From the NCBI RefSeq assembly GCF_004362865.1, contig NZ_SNYI01000003.1, positions 1 through 64,000 on the forward strand: a stretch of DNA of 64,000 nt, read 5' to 3'. The DNA comes from Zeaxanthinibacter enoshimensis (lineage in GTDB: Bacteria > Bacteroidota > Bacteroidia > Flavobacteriales > Flavobacteriaceae). Shown piece after piece: positions 1-8,976 of this stretch (within the stretch, counting starts at the first letter, position 1; each line of letters opens with the position of its first letter). The position numbers and the translations under genes were made by a program. Under the pieces are notes generated by a model, which was given only the letters and a program-made list of their open reading frames with translations, did not search any database and was not told the DNA's origin.

Positions 1-42
1 CGATGGTACTGCCACTAGGTGGGAGAGTAGGCCGCCGCCTTC
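1..42 (+). rRNA. rrf: 5S ribosomal RNA, 3' end only
   Basis: The first ~42 bases match the conserved 3' portion of bacterial 5S rRNA: the GATGGTACTGC arm, then GGGAGAGTAGG and the closing GCCGCCGCC strand. The 5' part and any 16S and 23S genes lie before the window. A strong terminator follows directly, which fits the end of an rRNA operon. The exact last base is uncertain by a few nucleotides. Confidence 0.85.
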
Positions 43-47
43 TTTGA

Positions 48-80
48 AGACCTCTACAGCAATGTAGGGGTCTTTTTTTT
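48..80 (+). terminator. Intrinsic terminator of the rRNA operon
   Basis: An 11-bp stem (48-58 with 63-73, one T-G wobble) closes a GCAA loop and runs into a tract of T residues to about base 80. It lies 6 nt after the 5S rRNA and would end the rrn transcript. Confidence 0.9.
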
Positions 81-135
81 TGCCCTATACTCAACCTATG
101 ACAGCGGAGCTTAATCCTTCTGTCGCTCCCAAAGG

Positions 136-890
136 AACCGGGGATCATCCTGATCCCTCCCCAGAGTCAAGATAGTGCTTCTCCCTGCAGGAAACATGCA
201 CAGAGGAATACACAGGCCGGGGACCCATTGGTCCCTCCCCAGGAATAAGATAATTGTACTCCCTGCAGGAAACTTGCACAGTATTCATCCAGTAAAAGAA
301 GAACCGGGGACTACTTAGTCCCTCCCCAGGGTCAAGTTATAAGATTACGCTGCAAGAAACATGCATGGGGTTAACAGGCCGGGGACCTATCAGTCCCTCC
401 CCAAGAACAAGATAATCGTTCTCCCAGCAGAAAACATGCACAGTATTTAATGAGTCGGGGATCTACCGATCCCTCCCCAAGGTTAAAGATATCTTTCTTC
501 CCTGCAGGAAACTTGCATGGTGGACAGGGGCCAGGGGATAGGTGGGGGATTGTGCTAATCCCTCCCCAGTGTCAAGTTATAGAATTAGACTGCAAGAAGC
601 ATACACTGGGTTAACAGGCCGGGGACCTATCAGTCCCTCCCTAAGGTTAAAGATATCTTTCTTCCCTGCAGGAAACTTGCATTGTGATCAGGGGTCAGGG
701 GATAGGTGTGGGATTGTACTAATCCCTCCCCAGAGTTAAGATAACCGCCTTCCCTGCAGGAAAACAGCAGTGCCGGAGAGATTAATAATCTATATACTGC
801 TTTAAAACTGCAGCAGACAAAACTAACTTATTACCGGGGTGGGATCTGTGATCCCCAGATCTCACCCGATGTTTTCCTTGCAGTTCATTG
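136..890. repeat. Tandem array of 8-9 degenerate hairpin units
   Basis: Eight units begin near 140, 219, 306, 381, 457, 545, 621 and 709, spaced 75-79 or 87-88 nt. A more diverged ninth begins near 838. Each unit has (i) a small hairpin with left arm GGGA plus two variable bases and the complementary right arm ending TCCC, (ii) a constant CTCCCC tail, (iii) an AT-richer spacer and (iv) a TCCCTGCAGGAAAC-type element followed by TTGCA or ATGCA. The variable stem bases change together: TC/GA, CC/GG, CT/AG and TT/AA all occur. The only ORF across it (542-739) has no recognisable protein. I do not recognise this family. It could be a structured RNA, a DNA-binding array or a nucleoid element. Confidence 0.85.
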
Positions 891-1213
891 TTACATCCCA
901 GAACTGTCAGGAAGAGCATGTTGGCGCTTATCTCTTATTAGTCTACTCAAGATTTATTCACAAGAAAAGACAGGAACAGTAAACAAAATGATACATTTTT
1001 ACCCACATTGTAAAATATTGGAACACTACAATTGCTTATTAATATTATTCACCAGCTAAAGGGCGGGAGAACCCGTGCCGGAATTCAACCTTCAAAGTCC
1101 TTAACTGTTTATTAACTCCCTGGAGACCGAAAAAACCGTTTTGGCATCACTTTTGTAAACTTCAATCGGTTTTTGACTAAACCCCGGTAGTCCCCAATGC
1201 CGGAAAAATGAAG
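891..1213. other. Intergenic region with no recognised gene
   Basis: This stretch lies between the hairpin array and the end of gltD. It is AT-rich, with stop codons in all frames and no protein I recognise. An 8-base inverted repeat (AAAAACCG and CGGTTTTT, roughly 1127-1173, long loop) and a CCCCGGTAGTCCCC scrap resembling the array's hairpin arms are the only patterns seen. Confidence 0.5.
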
Positions 1214-1234
1214 AGCCCCGGATCAACCGGGGCT
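1214..1234 (-). terminator. Terminator downstream of gltD
   Basis: A perfect 8-bp stem AGCCCCGG/CCGGGGCT closes a 5-nt loop 27 nt after the gltD stop. On the minus strand it is followed by a T-rich stretch, so it should end the gltBD transcript. The plus-strand side is also T-rich, so it could work in both directions. Confidence 0.75.
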
Positions 1235-1260
1235 TTTACTTTTAGTAATATATAGCTAAT

Positions 1261-2727
1261 TCAAATCCTTGGTAAGTCGCCTTCGCCCTTAAGAGGTAGT
1301 TCTGAGGACCCCATCAGAAAACGATCTACATGGTGCGCTGCCTGCCGGCCTTCCGAGATTGCCCAGACGATCAGGGATTGCCCCCGGCGCTGGTCCCCGG
1401 CGACGAATACACCAGGCACGTTCGTCTGGTAATCCCTGGCGGAAGCTTTGATATTGGTCCTGGGATCCGCCTCAAGACCAAGTTGTTCTGCTATAGTCAT
1501 TTCAGATCCTGTGAAACCGAGGGCAAGTAGCGCAAGTTCACATGGCCATTCTTTTTCAGTTCCTGGTACCTCTTTTAATACCGGTCTCTTGCCTTCTTCC
1601 TTTTCCCAGACCACGTCAGCAGTGATAAGGGATTTAAGATTCCCATCTTCATCTCCCACGAACTTCTTCGTGGCAATGCTGAAAAATCGTTGAGCGCCCT
1701 CTTTGTGAGAAGAACTTGTTCTCAGTCTCATTGGCCAGAATGGCCATGGCTGGTCTGCAGGCCGTTCCGGGGTTCCCTTGCTGAGGATCTCGAAATTGCT
1801 GACCGACTTAGCGCCTTGCCTGAAAGAAGTGCCTATACAATCAGAGCCTGTATCACCTCCCCCGATAACAATTACATTCTTGCCCTCTGCGATAATGGGT
1901 TCTGCCGGTTCCTTGGCGCCGTCTACCCGGCGGTTGTTCTGAGATAGAAAATCCATTGCCTGTACCACCCCTTTTAAATCGGCCCCTTCTATAGATAAAT
2001 TCCGACGGACAGTTGCCCCACCACAGAGAACAATGGCATCAAAATCATCTTTCAGATCTTTTGCGGAGATGTCCTTTCCTATATGACTGTTGCATTTAAA
2101 TTCAATGCCTTCGTCTTTGAGCTGTTGCAATCTCCTGTCGATTACATTTTTTTCCATTTTAAAATCAGGGATCCCGTATCGGAGCAGCCCCCCTGGTTTT
2201 TCGTCTCTTTCAAAAACAGTTACCAAATGCCCTGCGCGATTTAATTGCTGTGCAGCAGCCAAACCTGACGGGCCGGATCCTACCACGGCAATTTTTTTTC
2301 CGGTTCTTACCTCCGGCGGCCTGGCTTCTATCCATCCTTTTTTAAAAGCAGTTTCGGCAATCTGCTTTTCTATATTCTCAATAGAGACAGGATCTTCATT
2401 GATGCCTAACACACAGGCCTCTTCACAAGGAGCAGGACATAATCTGCCCGTGAATTCAGGAAAGTTATTGGTCGAATGCAAAATTTCAGAAGCCTTCTCC
2501 CATTTACCCCTGTACACCGCATCGTTAAAATCCGGGATCAGGTTGCCCAGGGGGCAACCACTGTGACAAAATGGTATGCCACAATCCATACATCGGGCCC
2601 CTTGTTTTTTAAGCTCGGATTCCTTTAAAGGGATAGTGAATTCCTTAAAATGTTTTACCCGCTCCTCTACAGGAGCATATTTCTCTTCTTGTCTGTCGAA
2701 TTCCAAAAATCCTGTAATCTTTCCCAT
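1261..2727 (-). CDS. gltD: Glutamate synthase (NADPH), small subunit
   Basis: The 488-residue protein has the normal length for GltD. The N-terminal part carries the Cys clusters that hold the 4Fe-4S centres (CMDCGIPFCHSGCPLGN near residues 46-62 and CPAPCEEAC near 97-105). An FAD-binding Rossmann motif VVGSGPSGLAAAQ follows near residue 148, and an NADPH-binding motif VIGGGDTGSDC near residue 290. It passes electrons from NADPH to the large subunit, which makes glutamate from glutamine and 2-oxoglutarate in the cytoplasm. It starts 8 nt after gltB ends, so the two are co-transcribed in the order gltB-gltD, with a hairpin terminator after gltD. Confidence 0.97.
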   Translation of the reverse strand: MGKITGFLEFDRQEEKYAPVEERVKHFKEFTIPLKESELKKQGARCMDCGIPFCHSGCPLGNLIPDFNDAVYRGKWEKASEILHSTNNFPEFTGRLCPAPCEEACVLGINEDPVSIENIEKQIAETAFKKGWIEARPPEVRTGKKIAVVGSGPSGLAAAQQLNRAGHLVTVFERDEKPGGLLRYGIPDFKMEKNVIDRRLQQLKDEGIEFKCNSHIGKDISAKDLKDDFDAIVLCGGATVRRNLSIEGADLKGVVQAMDFLSQNNRRVDGAKEPAEPIIAEGKNVIVIGGGDTGSDCIGTSFRQGAKSVSNFEILSKGTPERPADQPWPFWPMRLRTSSSHKEGAQRFFSIATKKFVGDEDGNLKSLITADVVWEKEEGKRPVLKEVPGTEKEWPCELALLALGFTGSEMTIAEQLGLEADPRTNIKASARDYQTNVPGVFVAGDQRRGQSLIVWAISEGRQAAHHVDRFLMGSSELPLKGEGDLPRI

Positions 2728-2735
2728 AACTCCGA

Positions 2736-5700
2736 TTATGTCAATGCTAATTTTTCCTTTTCCAGTCGTATCAATGCCTGCCTGTATTCTTCGGGGAATA
2801 CTTTTGTGAATTTTGGAAGGTATTCATCCCAACGCTCAAGAATATGCTGGGCTTTTGGACTCAGCGTTGCATTGTAATGGTTCTCTATCATTTCGCGCAG
2901 GGTATCAATATCTTCCTTTTCCTCCACCTTCAGTAGGTTTAGTGCTTCCTTGTTGCACATCTTTTCAAAAGTGGAATCTTCATCCAGTACAAATGCTATT
3001 CCGCCACTCATTCCCGCACCGAAATTCCGACCGACTTTCCCCAGGATTACTGCTACACCGCCGGTCATATATTCACACCCGTGATCCCCGATGCCTTCAA
3101 CGACAGCCCTGGCGCCTGAATTACGAACACAGAATCGTTCCCCGGCTTTACCATTAATGTAAGCCTCCCCGGAGGTTGCGCCATACAATGCCACATTTCC
3201 TATGATCACATTCTCCTCTGGTTTAAGAGTGGATTTATCGGGAACCCGGATGATAAGTTTAGCACCGGAAAGTCCTTTCCCCATATAATCATTGGTGCTC
3301 CCACTTACCACCATTGTCAAGCCTTTAGTGGCAAAAGCCCCGAAACTTTGACCGGCAGACCCGTTAAACTGGATTTTAAGCGTGTTTTCAGGAAGACCCT
3401 CTGCACCATAGATCTTGGATATTTCGTTGCTGATAATGGCTCCTACAGCCCTGTCAGTGTTGTAAATTGGAAAATGAAGCTGGGTTTTCTCCTTCCGGAA
3501 GAGCGCAGGATGTGCCTGTTCTATGATCTTGAACTCGATTGATTCCTCTATATGATGATTCTGCGTTTCGGTATTATACAACTTTGTACCCGCCGGGACC
3601 GGGGGTTGATACAGGATCGGACTTAAGTCTATCCCGTTAGCTTTATAGTGTTCGATGGCTTTATTCCTGTCCAGCTTCTGAACCTGGCCTACCATTTCAT
3701 CTACGGTACGGAATCCGAGGGATGCCATGATCTCTCTTAATTCCTCTGCGATGAAATACATATAATTTACAACATGCTCCGGTTTACCTTCAAATTTCTT
3801 CCTGAGTTCCGGGTTCTGTGTTGCGATCCCAACAGGACAAGTGTTCAGGTGGCAAACCCTCATCATAATACAGCCCGAAGCAACCAGGGGAGCTGTGGCA
3901 AAACCAAACTCTTCGGCACCGAGCAAGCAGGCAATCGCTACATCCCTCCCCGTTTTTAGCTGTCCGTCACACTCTAACCTGACACGGTTTCTTAAATCAT
4001 TAAGAACTAAGGTTTGCTGGGCTTCAGCAATTCCCAATTCCCAGGGTAAACCAGCATGCTTAAGGGAGGTGAGGGGTGAAGCCCCGGTTCCCCCATCGAA
4101 ACCTGATATCAGGATGACATCGGCCTTAGCCTTGGAAACACCTGCGGCCACAGTTCCTACTCCTACTTCGGAAACTAGTTTTACGTTGATCCTCGCTTCT
4201 CGATTAGCCGATTTTAGATCATAGATCAATTGTGAAAGATCTTCAATAGAGTAAATATCGTGATGGGGTGGAGGAGAGATAAGTCCGACGTATGGCGTCG
4301 AATTCCTTGTTTTTGCAATAGATGGATTTACTTTAGGACCGGGGAGCTGTCCGCCTTCTCCGGGTTTAGCTCCCTGTGCCATCTTGATCTGAATTTCACT
4401 GGCGTTGGTAAGGTAATCCGAGGTAACGCCAAAACGCCCCGAGGCTACCTGTTTGATCGCACTGTTCCTCCAATCACCGGTCTGGTTCTTGTAAAATCGT
4501 TCAGCATCTTCTCCTCCTTCACCCGAATTACTTTTGCCGCCTATCCTGTTCATGGCTATAGCCAGGTTCTCATGGGCTTCCTTGCTGATGGAACCATAAG
4601 ACATCGCTCCTGTCTTAAAACGCTTGACGATCTCTGTCCAAGGCTCCACTTCCTCAAGGGGAATAGGGTCATAATTCGAGAATTCGAATAACCCTCGTAT
4701 GGTCATCAGGTTTTTAGACTGTTCGTTGACCATTTCGGCAAACTCTTTATAGGTGTCCGGCTCATTGTTACGGACCGCTTTCTGAAGCTTGGCAATAGAG
4801 ATAGGGTTGAACATATGCTTTTCACCATCTCGTCTCCAGCGGTACTCTCCCCCAATCTCGAGGTCGAGCTCTGAGGCGATCTTCGACTTCGTAAATGCTT
4901 TATGATGCCGTTTGGCAATTTCTTTTTCGATCTCGTACAGCCCTATTCCCTGGATTCGGGTTGGAGTATTCGGGAAATATTGATCGACTACCTTGGTGTT
5001 TAACCCGATACATTCGAACAGCTGGGATCCACGATAGGAATTCAAGGTGGAGATCCCGATCTTATTCATCACCTTGAGAATTCCTTTTCCAATTGCCTTA
5101 TTGTAATTCTTTATAGCCTGGTCAAACTCGAACTCAGTAATATCCTGTTCTTTGATCTGCTCGCCGATTATTTCGTTTACCAGGTATGGGTTAATTGCAC
5201 TGGCACCAAATCCGAAAAGGAGGGCAAAATGGTGAACTTCCCTCGGTTCTGCTGATTCTATGATCAGGCTAACCTTAGAGCGCTTGCGCAACTTCTGAAG
5301 CCCGTTACTAACAAACGAACAACCGAGGAGAGCAGGGATGGGGGCATTGTCCTTATTTATATTCCTGTCAGAGAGGATTAGGATATTTGCTCCATTATCA
5401 ATTGCCTTTTCCGCTTCGGAAAGCATGGCATTCAGCCCTTCTTCCAAACCGTTGTGGCCCTTGGCTACATCGTAGAGCATAGGGATAGAAACTACTTTAT
5501 AGAACGGGCTGGAATCATAGTTCTTGATCTTATCCTGGTCTTCTTTCGAGATCACCGGGTTCTGGATCTTGAGTTTCTGGCAATGTTTTTCTGAGAATTC
5601 AAAAATATTATGATCGCTGCCCAGGGTAAGGCTGATGTCTGTGATCAATTCTTCACGGATTCCATCCAATGGAGGGTTGGTTACCTGGGCAAAAAGTTGT

Positions 5701-7241
5701 TTGAAATAATTATACAAGAGTTGAGGCCTCTCAGAGAGTACCGCTATAGGTGTATCGGATCCCATGGAACCAATTGGTTCTTTCGCAGTTTTAGCCATCG
5801 GTAAAATGATGGTATTGATATCTTCTAAGGTATAACCAAAGGCTGCCTTCCGCTGTTCAAGAGGTGCTTCGTTCAGGAATAACGGGCAATCAGTGTAAGG
5901 GATATCTCTGAGGTGGATAAGGTTTTTGTCCAGCCATTTCTTATATGGGAAACGTTGGGCAATTTTTTCCTTGATCTCTTCATCGTTAATAATCCTTCCT
6001 TCTTCCATGTTTACCAGGAACATTTTTCCGGGCTCCAGGCGTCCATGCATCTCGATGTTTTCAGGAGCTAAGTCAAGAACCCCAGTTTCAGAGGACATGA
6101 CCACATAACCATCCTTGGTGACCGAATATCTCGAGGGTCTCAGGCCGTTCCTGTCCAATACGGCCCCGATATAATTACCATCCGTAAAGGGGATAGAAGC
6201 AGGCCCGTCCCAGGGCTCCATCAGGCAGGAGTTGTATTCATAGAACGCGCGTTTGGCTTCAGACATGTCCGGGTTCTTTTCCCATGCTTCCGGCACCAGC
6301 ATCATCATCACTTCCGGGAGGGATCGGCCGGTCATCAGTAATAGTTCCACGACCATATCAAGACTGGCCGAATCCGATTTTCCGGGCAGCACAACCGGAA
6401 TGATCTTTTTGATGTCTTCCCCGAAAAGATCACTTTCCAGCAATTCTTCACGCGATCGCATCCTGGAAACATTTCCTCTCAGCGTATTGATCTCCCCGTT
6501 ATGGCACATATACCGGAAGGGCTGCGCGAGATCCCAGGTGGGGAAGGTATTGGTTGAGAAACGCTGATGAACGAGGGCAAGCCGGGTAACCACCCTCGGG
6601 TCAACCAGGTCTTCATAATAGAGCTTAATATCCTCCGGCATAAGGAGTCCTTTGTATATTATGATGCGGGTTGAAAGACTGGGCAGGTAAAAATATCCTG
6701 CCTCAGACAGCCTTGACCCCAGGATCTTATGCTCGCTTATCTTCCTGGCGGTAAATAGTTTAAGGTTGAAGTCAAATTCGGATTGTTCCTTCTGTTTGCC
6801 AACAAAAACCTGTTTTACAAATGGTTCTGTTTTCATCGCCATTGCGCCCGGGATACTCCGGTTCACCGGGGCATTTCTCCAACCCAGCAATTGTAAGCCC
6901 TGTCTAAGAATTTCTTCTTCGAAAACATTCATACAATAATTTCGCTGGTTCTCTTTCTGAGGTAGGAAGATGTTAGCAACGGCGTACTGCCCCGGTTCAG
7001 GCAGGCTGAAATCACATACATCTGTGAAATATTCGTGGGGTATGTCGATGAGTATTCCGGCGCCATCTCCTGTTCTTCCGTCTGCACTTACCGCGCCCCT
7101 GTGCTCTAACTTGACCAGGATCTCCAGGGCCTTGTGGATAATTGTATTCGATTTCTTTCCCTTTAAACTACAGATGAACCCGGCACCACAGTTGTCATGT
7201 TCAAATTCCGGCAGGTATAATCCTTGTTTCTTTAAAGCCAT
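2736..7241 (-). CDS. gltB: Glutamate synthase, large subunit
   Basis: The 1501-residue product has the usual four-part GltB layout. An N-terminal class II glutamine amidotransferase has its Cys in DNCGAGF at residue 18, so a 17-residue propeptide would be removed. A central domain follows, then the FMN-binding synthase domain (GGEDAERF, KPGEGGQLPG, SGFDGGTGASP). A 3Fe-4S cluster segment with Cys residues in CIMMRVCHLNTCP lies near 1120-1135, and a C-terminal glycine-rich beta-helix domain ends the protein. It transfers glutamine-derived ammonia to 2-oxoglutarate using electrons from GltD. No exact TAnnTTTG promoter was found in the 321 nt upstream. Confidence 0.97.
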   Translation of the reverse strand: MALKKQGLYLPEFEHDNCGAGFICSLKGKKSNTIIHKALEILVKLEHRGAVSADGRTGDGAGILIDIPHEYFTDVCDFSLPEPGQYAVANIFLPQKENQRNYCMNVFEEEILRQGLQLLGWRNAPVNRSIPGAMAMKTEPFVKQVFVGKQKEQSEFDFNLKLFTARKISEHKILGSRLSEAGYFYLPSLSTRIIIYKGLLMPEDIKLYYEDLVDPRVVTRLALVHQRFSTNTFPTWDLAQPFRYMCHNGEINTLRGNVSRMRSREELLESDLFGEDIKKIIPVVLPGKSDSASLDMVVELLLMTGRSLPEVMMMLVPEAWEKNPDMSEAKRAFYEYNSCLMEPWDGPASIPFTDGNYIGAVLDRNGLRPSRYSVTKDGYVVMSSETGVLDLAPENIEMHGRLEPGKMFLVNMEEGRIINDEEIKEKIAQRFPYKKWLDKNLIHLRDIPYTDCPLFLNEAPLEQRKAAFGYTLEDINTIILPMAKTAKEPIGSMGSDTPIAVLSERPQLLYNYFKQLFAQVTNPPLDGIREELITDISLTLGSDHNIFEFSEKHCQKLKIQNPVISKEDQDKIKNYDSSPFYKVVSIPMLYDVAKGHNGLEEGLNAMLSEAEKAIDNGANILILSDRNINKDNAPIPALLGCSFVSNGLQKLRKRSKVSLIIESAEPREVHHFALLFGFGASAINPYLVNEIIGEQIKEQDITEFEFDQAIKNYNKAIGKGILKVMNKIGISTLNSYRGSQLFECIGLNTKVVDQYFPNTPTRIQGIGLYEIEKEIAKRHHKAFTKSKIASELDLEIGGEYRWRRDGEKHMFNPISIAKLQKAVRNNEPDTYKEFAEMVNEQSKNLMTIRGLFEFSNYDPIPLEEVEPWTEIVKRFKTGAMSYGSISKEAHENLAIAMNRIGGKSNSGEGGEDAERFYKNQTGDWRNSAIKQVASGRFGVTSDYLTNASEIQIKMAQGAKPGEGGQLPGPKVNPSIAKTRNSTPYVGLISPPPHHDIYSIEDLSQLIYDLKSANREARINVKLVSEVGVGTVAAGVSKAKADVILISGFDGGTGASPLTSLKHAGLPWELGIAEAQQTLVLNDLRNRVRLECDGQLKTGRDVAIACLLGAEEFGFATAPLVASGCIMMRVCHLNTCPVGIATQNPELRKKFEGKPEHVVNYMYFIAEELREIMASLGFRTVDEMVGQVQKLDRNKAIEHYKANGIDLSPILYQPPVPAGTKLYNTETQNHHIEESIEFKIIEQAHPALFRKEKTQLHFPIYNTDRAVGAIISNEISKIYGAEGLPENTLKIQFNGSAGQSFGAFATKGLTMVVSGSTNDYMGKGLSGAKLIIRVPDKSTLKPEENVIIGNVALYGATSGEAYINGKAGERFCVRNSGARAVVEGIGDHGCEYMTGGVAVILGKVGRNFGAGMSGGIAFVLDEDSTFEKMCNKEALNLLKVEEKEDIDTLREMIENHYNATLSPKAQHILERWDEYLPKFTKVFPEEYRQALIRLEKEKLALT

Positions 7242-7562
7242 TTTGTTGAGATATTTCTACTAAAATACCTATATGGATAAAGAAAAAATCGATTATTGAT
7301 TAGAAGTATGAAAGAAATGCAGGTATTTTAATGAGATGTTAAATATTTCTCAATCCCGAATTTTGTAACTGGTCAAATTAGCAGATCAGTAATTTTGAGT
7401 ACCCAGAACTGCTGTTGGAGATGTTATTCTGGTTTATTGGCCTTAAAATGTAATATTTTGTACGTTAACCCCTCTGAAAAACTGAATTAGACTGTGAAAA
7501 ATGCTATTAAATCAAAAACACCCCCTTAAAAAGGAGGTGTTTCGTTATGTGAAGGTGTAAAA
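7242..7562. other. Intergenic region upstream of gltB
   Basis: These 321 AT-rich bases separate gltB from the upstream acyl-CoA dehydrogenase, both on the minus strand. They must hold the gltBD promoter, but I find only an imperfect match (CTAATTTG on the minus strand near 7375). The part near the acyl-CoA dehydrogenase holds its terminator at 7517-7541. No ORF of interest. Confidence 0.5.
7517..7541 (-). terminator. Terminator of the acyl-CoA dehydrogenase gene
   Basis: An 11-base inverted repeat (AACACCCCCTT with AAGGAGGTGTT, one mismatch) lies 21 nt beyond the dehydrogenase stop codon. On the minus strand it is followed by TTTGATTT. It would separate this gene from gltB. Confidence 0.75.
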
Positions 7563-8705
7563 TTAGCGATCGAGTATACCCCTGGAGATCACAATTTTCT
7601 GTATCTCTGAAGTCCCCTCGTAGATCTGGGTGATCTTGGCATCTCTCATCAGCCTTTCCACGTGGTATTCTTTGACGAAACCATTTCCGCCAAAAACCTG
7701 TACGGCTTCTACAGTGGTTTCCATCGCTACCTTAGAAGCGTATAGCTTAGCCATAGCGCCAGACATATCGTAATTGCGATTAGCGTCCTTGTCACATGCT
7801 GCCTGGTATACCAGTAACCTGGCGGCCTGTATCTCGGTGTGCATATCGGCAAGTTTAAAGGCAATGGCCTGGTGGTTACAGATCTCCGTTCCGAAGGCCT
7901 TGCGCTCCTGCGAATATTTTTTAGCCAGTTCGTAAGCGCCGGCAGCAATTCCGAGTGCCTGGGCGGCAATTCCAATTCGTCCCCCGGAAAGCGTCTTCAT
8001 GGCAAACTTGAAACCAAAGCCGTCTTCCCCTATCCTGTTTTCTTTTGGAACTTTAACATCATTAAACAGTAGAGAATGCGTATCACTACCCCTGATCCCC
8101 AACTTATTTTCTTTAGGACCCAGTTCAAAGCCTTCCATGCCTTTCTCAACGATAAGGGCATTAATACCTTTATGACCCTTTTCCCTGTCTGTCTGTGCAA
8201 TGACCAGGTAAACATCTGCGGAGGCACCGTTGGTGATCCAGTTCTTGGTTCCGTTCAGCACGTAATGATCGCCTTTATCAATTGCCGTAGTCTTCTGGGA
8301 TGTTGCGTCGCTACCAGCTTCCGGCTCGGAAAGGCAAAAAGCCCCAATGATCTCGCCGCTTGCAAGTCGGGTCAAATATTTCTTTTTCTGTTCTTCAGTA
8401 CCATAGGTTTCCAGCCCCCAGCAGACCAAAGAATTATTCACGGAAACTATTACAGATGCAGAGGCATCAATCTTGGAGAGTTCCTCCATGGTTAAAACAT
8501 AGGACAGGGTGTCCAGCCCGCTTCCACCGTATTCCGGGGAGACCATCATGCCCATAAAGCCTGCCTGCCCCATCTTGTTCAGCAGTTCTTTTGGGAACTC
8601 CTGTTTTTCATCTCGTTCAATTACCCCGGGTAATAATTCGGTGTTCGCAAAATCCCTGGCAGCCTGCCTGATCATCTGCTGTTCTTCCGTCAATTCAAAG
8701 TTCAT
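7563..8705 (-). CDS. Acyl-CoA dehydrogenase (short-chain/butyryl-CoA type)
   Basis: The 380-residue length and three-part structure fit soluble acyl-CoA dehydrogenases: N-terminal helices, a middle beta domain with CLSEPEAGSDA and TKNWITNGASAD, and C-terminal helices ending in IYEGTSEIQ. Glu363 in YEGTSE is at the place of the catalytic base of short-chain and butyryl-CoA dehydrogenases. The enzyme oxidises a fatty acyl-CoA to the trans-2-enoyl-CoA using FAD and hands electrons to ETF. Chain-length preference cannot be read from the sequence. It is transcribed alone, from a promoter at 8741-8771, and has its own terminator. Confidence 0.93.
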   Translation of the reverse strand: MNFELTEEQQMIRQAARDFANTELLPGVIERDEKQEFPKELLNKMGQAGFMGMMVSPEYGGSGLDTLSYVLTMEELSKIDASASVIVSVNNSLVCWGLETYGTEEQKKKYLTRLASGEIIGAFCLSEPEAGSDATSQKTTAIDKGDHYVLNGTKNWITNGASADVYLVIAQTDREKGHKGINALIVEKGMEGFELGPKENKLGIRGSDTHSLLFNDVKVPKENRIGEDGFGFKFAMKTLSGGRIGIAAQALGIAAGAYELAKKYSQERKAFGTEICNHQAIAFKLADMHTEIQAARLLVYQAACDKDANRNYDMSGAMAKLYASKVAMETTVEAVQVFGGNGFVKEYHVERLMRDAKITQIYEGTSEIQKIVISRGILDR

Positions 8706-8740
8706 GTATGTTCAATTAAGATATTGATAAAAAAGCCTGA

Positions 8741-8771
8741 CAAATATAAAGCTATGTTATAAGATATTCAA
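8741..8771 (-). promoter_or_regulatory. Promoter of the acyl-CoA dehydrogenase gene
   Basis: On the minus strand a TTG at 8771-8769 is followed, after 20 nt, by TATATTTG (8748-8741), an exact match to the Bacteroidota -7 element TAnnTTTG. It leaves a leader of about 30 nt. Confidence 0.65.
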
Positions 8772-8874
8772 TCACTGGTCCAATCTTTTACGAAATTCTA
8801 ATTGGCCTGGACCAGTATGTCATCAAGCCTGTCTTTATCCCCTCTGAAATTCTTTAATAGCACCTCATTATTTT

Positions 8875-8882
8875 TATATTTG
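8875..8882 (+). promoter_or_regulatory. -7 element upstream of the amino-acid dehydrogenase
   Basis: TATATTTG matches TAnnTTTG exactly, 94 nt before the start codon of the dehydrogenase at 8977. No clear -33 TTG was seen at the right distance, so this is a partial promoter match. Confidence 0.45.
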
Positions 8883-8976
8883 CCTGTATTGCCCGGATAG
8901 ACCTGGCAACAAAATAAAAAATGGGTTTACAGGCCCGTTTTACTGGAATAATTATCAAATCCGATAACACGATATC

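Noticed and set aside
542-739. A 65-residue ORF inside the hairpin array
   Set aside because: It lies fully within the repeat units and shows no protein pattern or start context; the repeats explain it.
136-890. CRISPR array
   Set aside because: Units are ~75-88 nt, degenerate, and lack unique spacers between constant 25-40 nt repeats; no cas genes are near.
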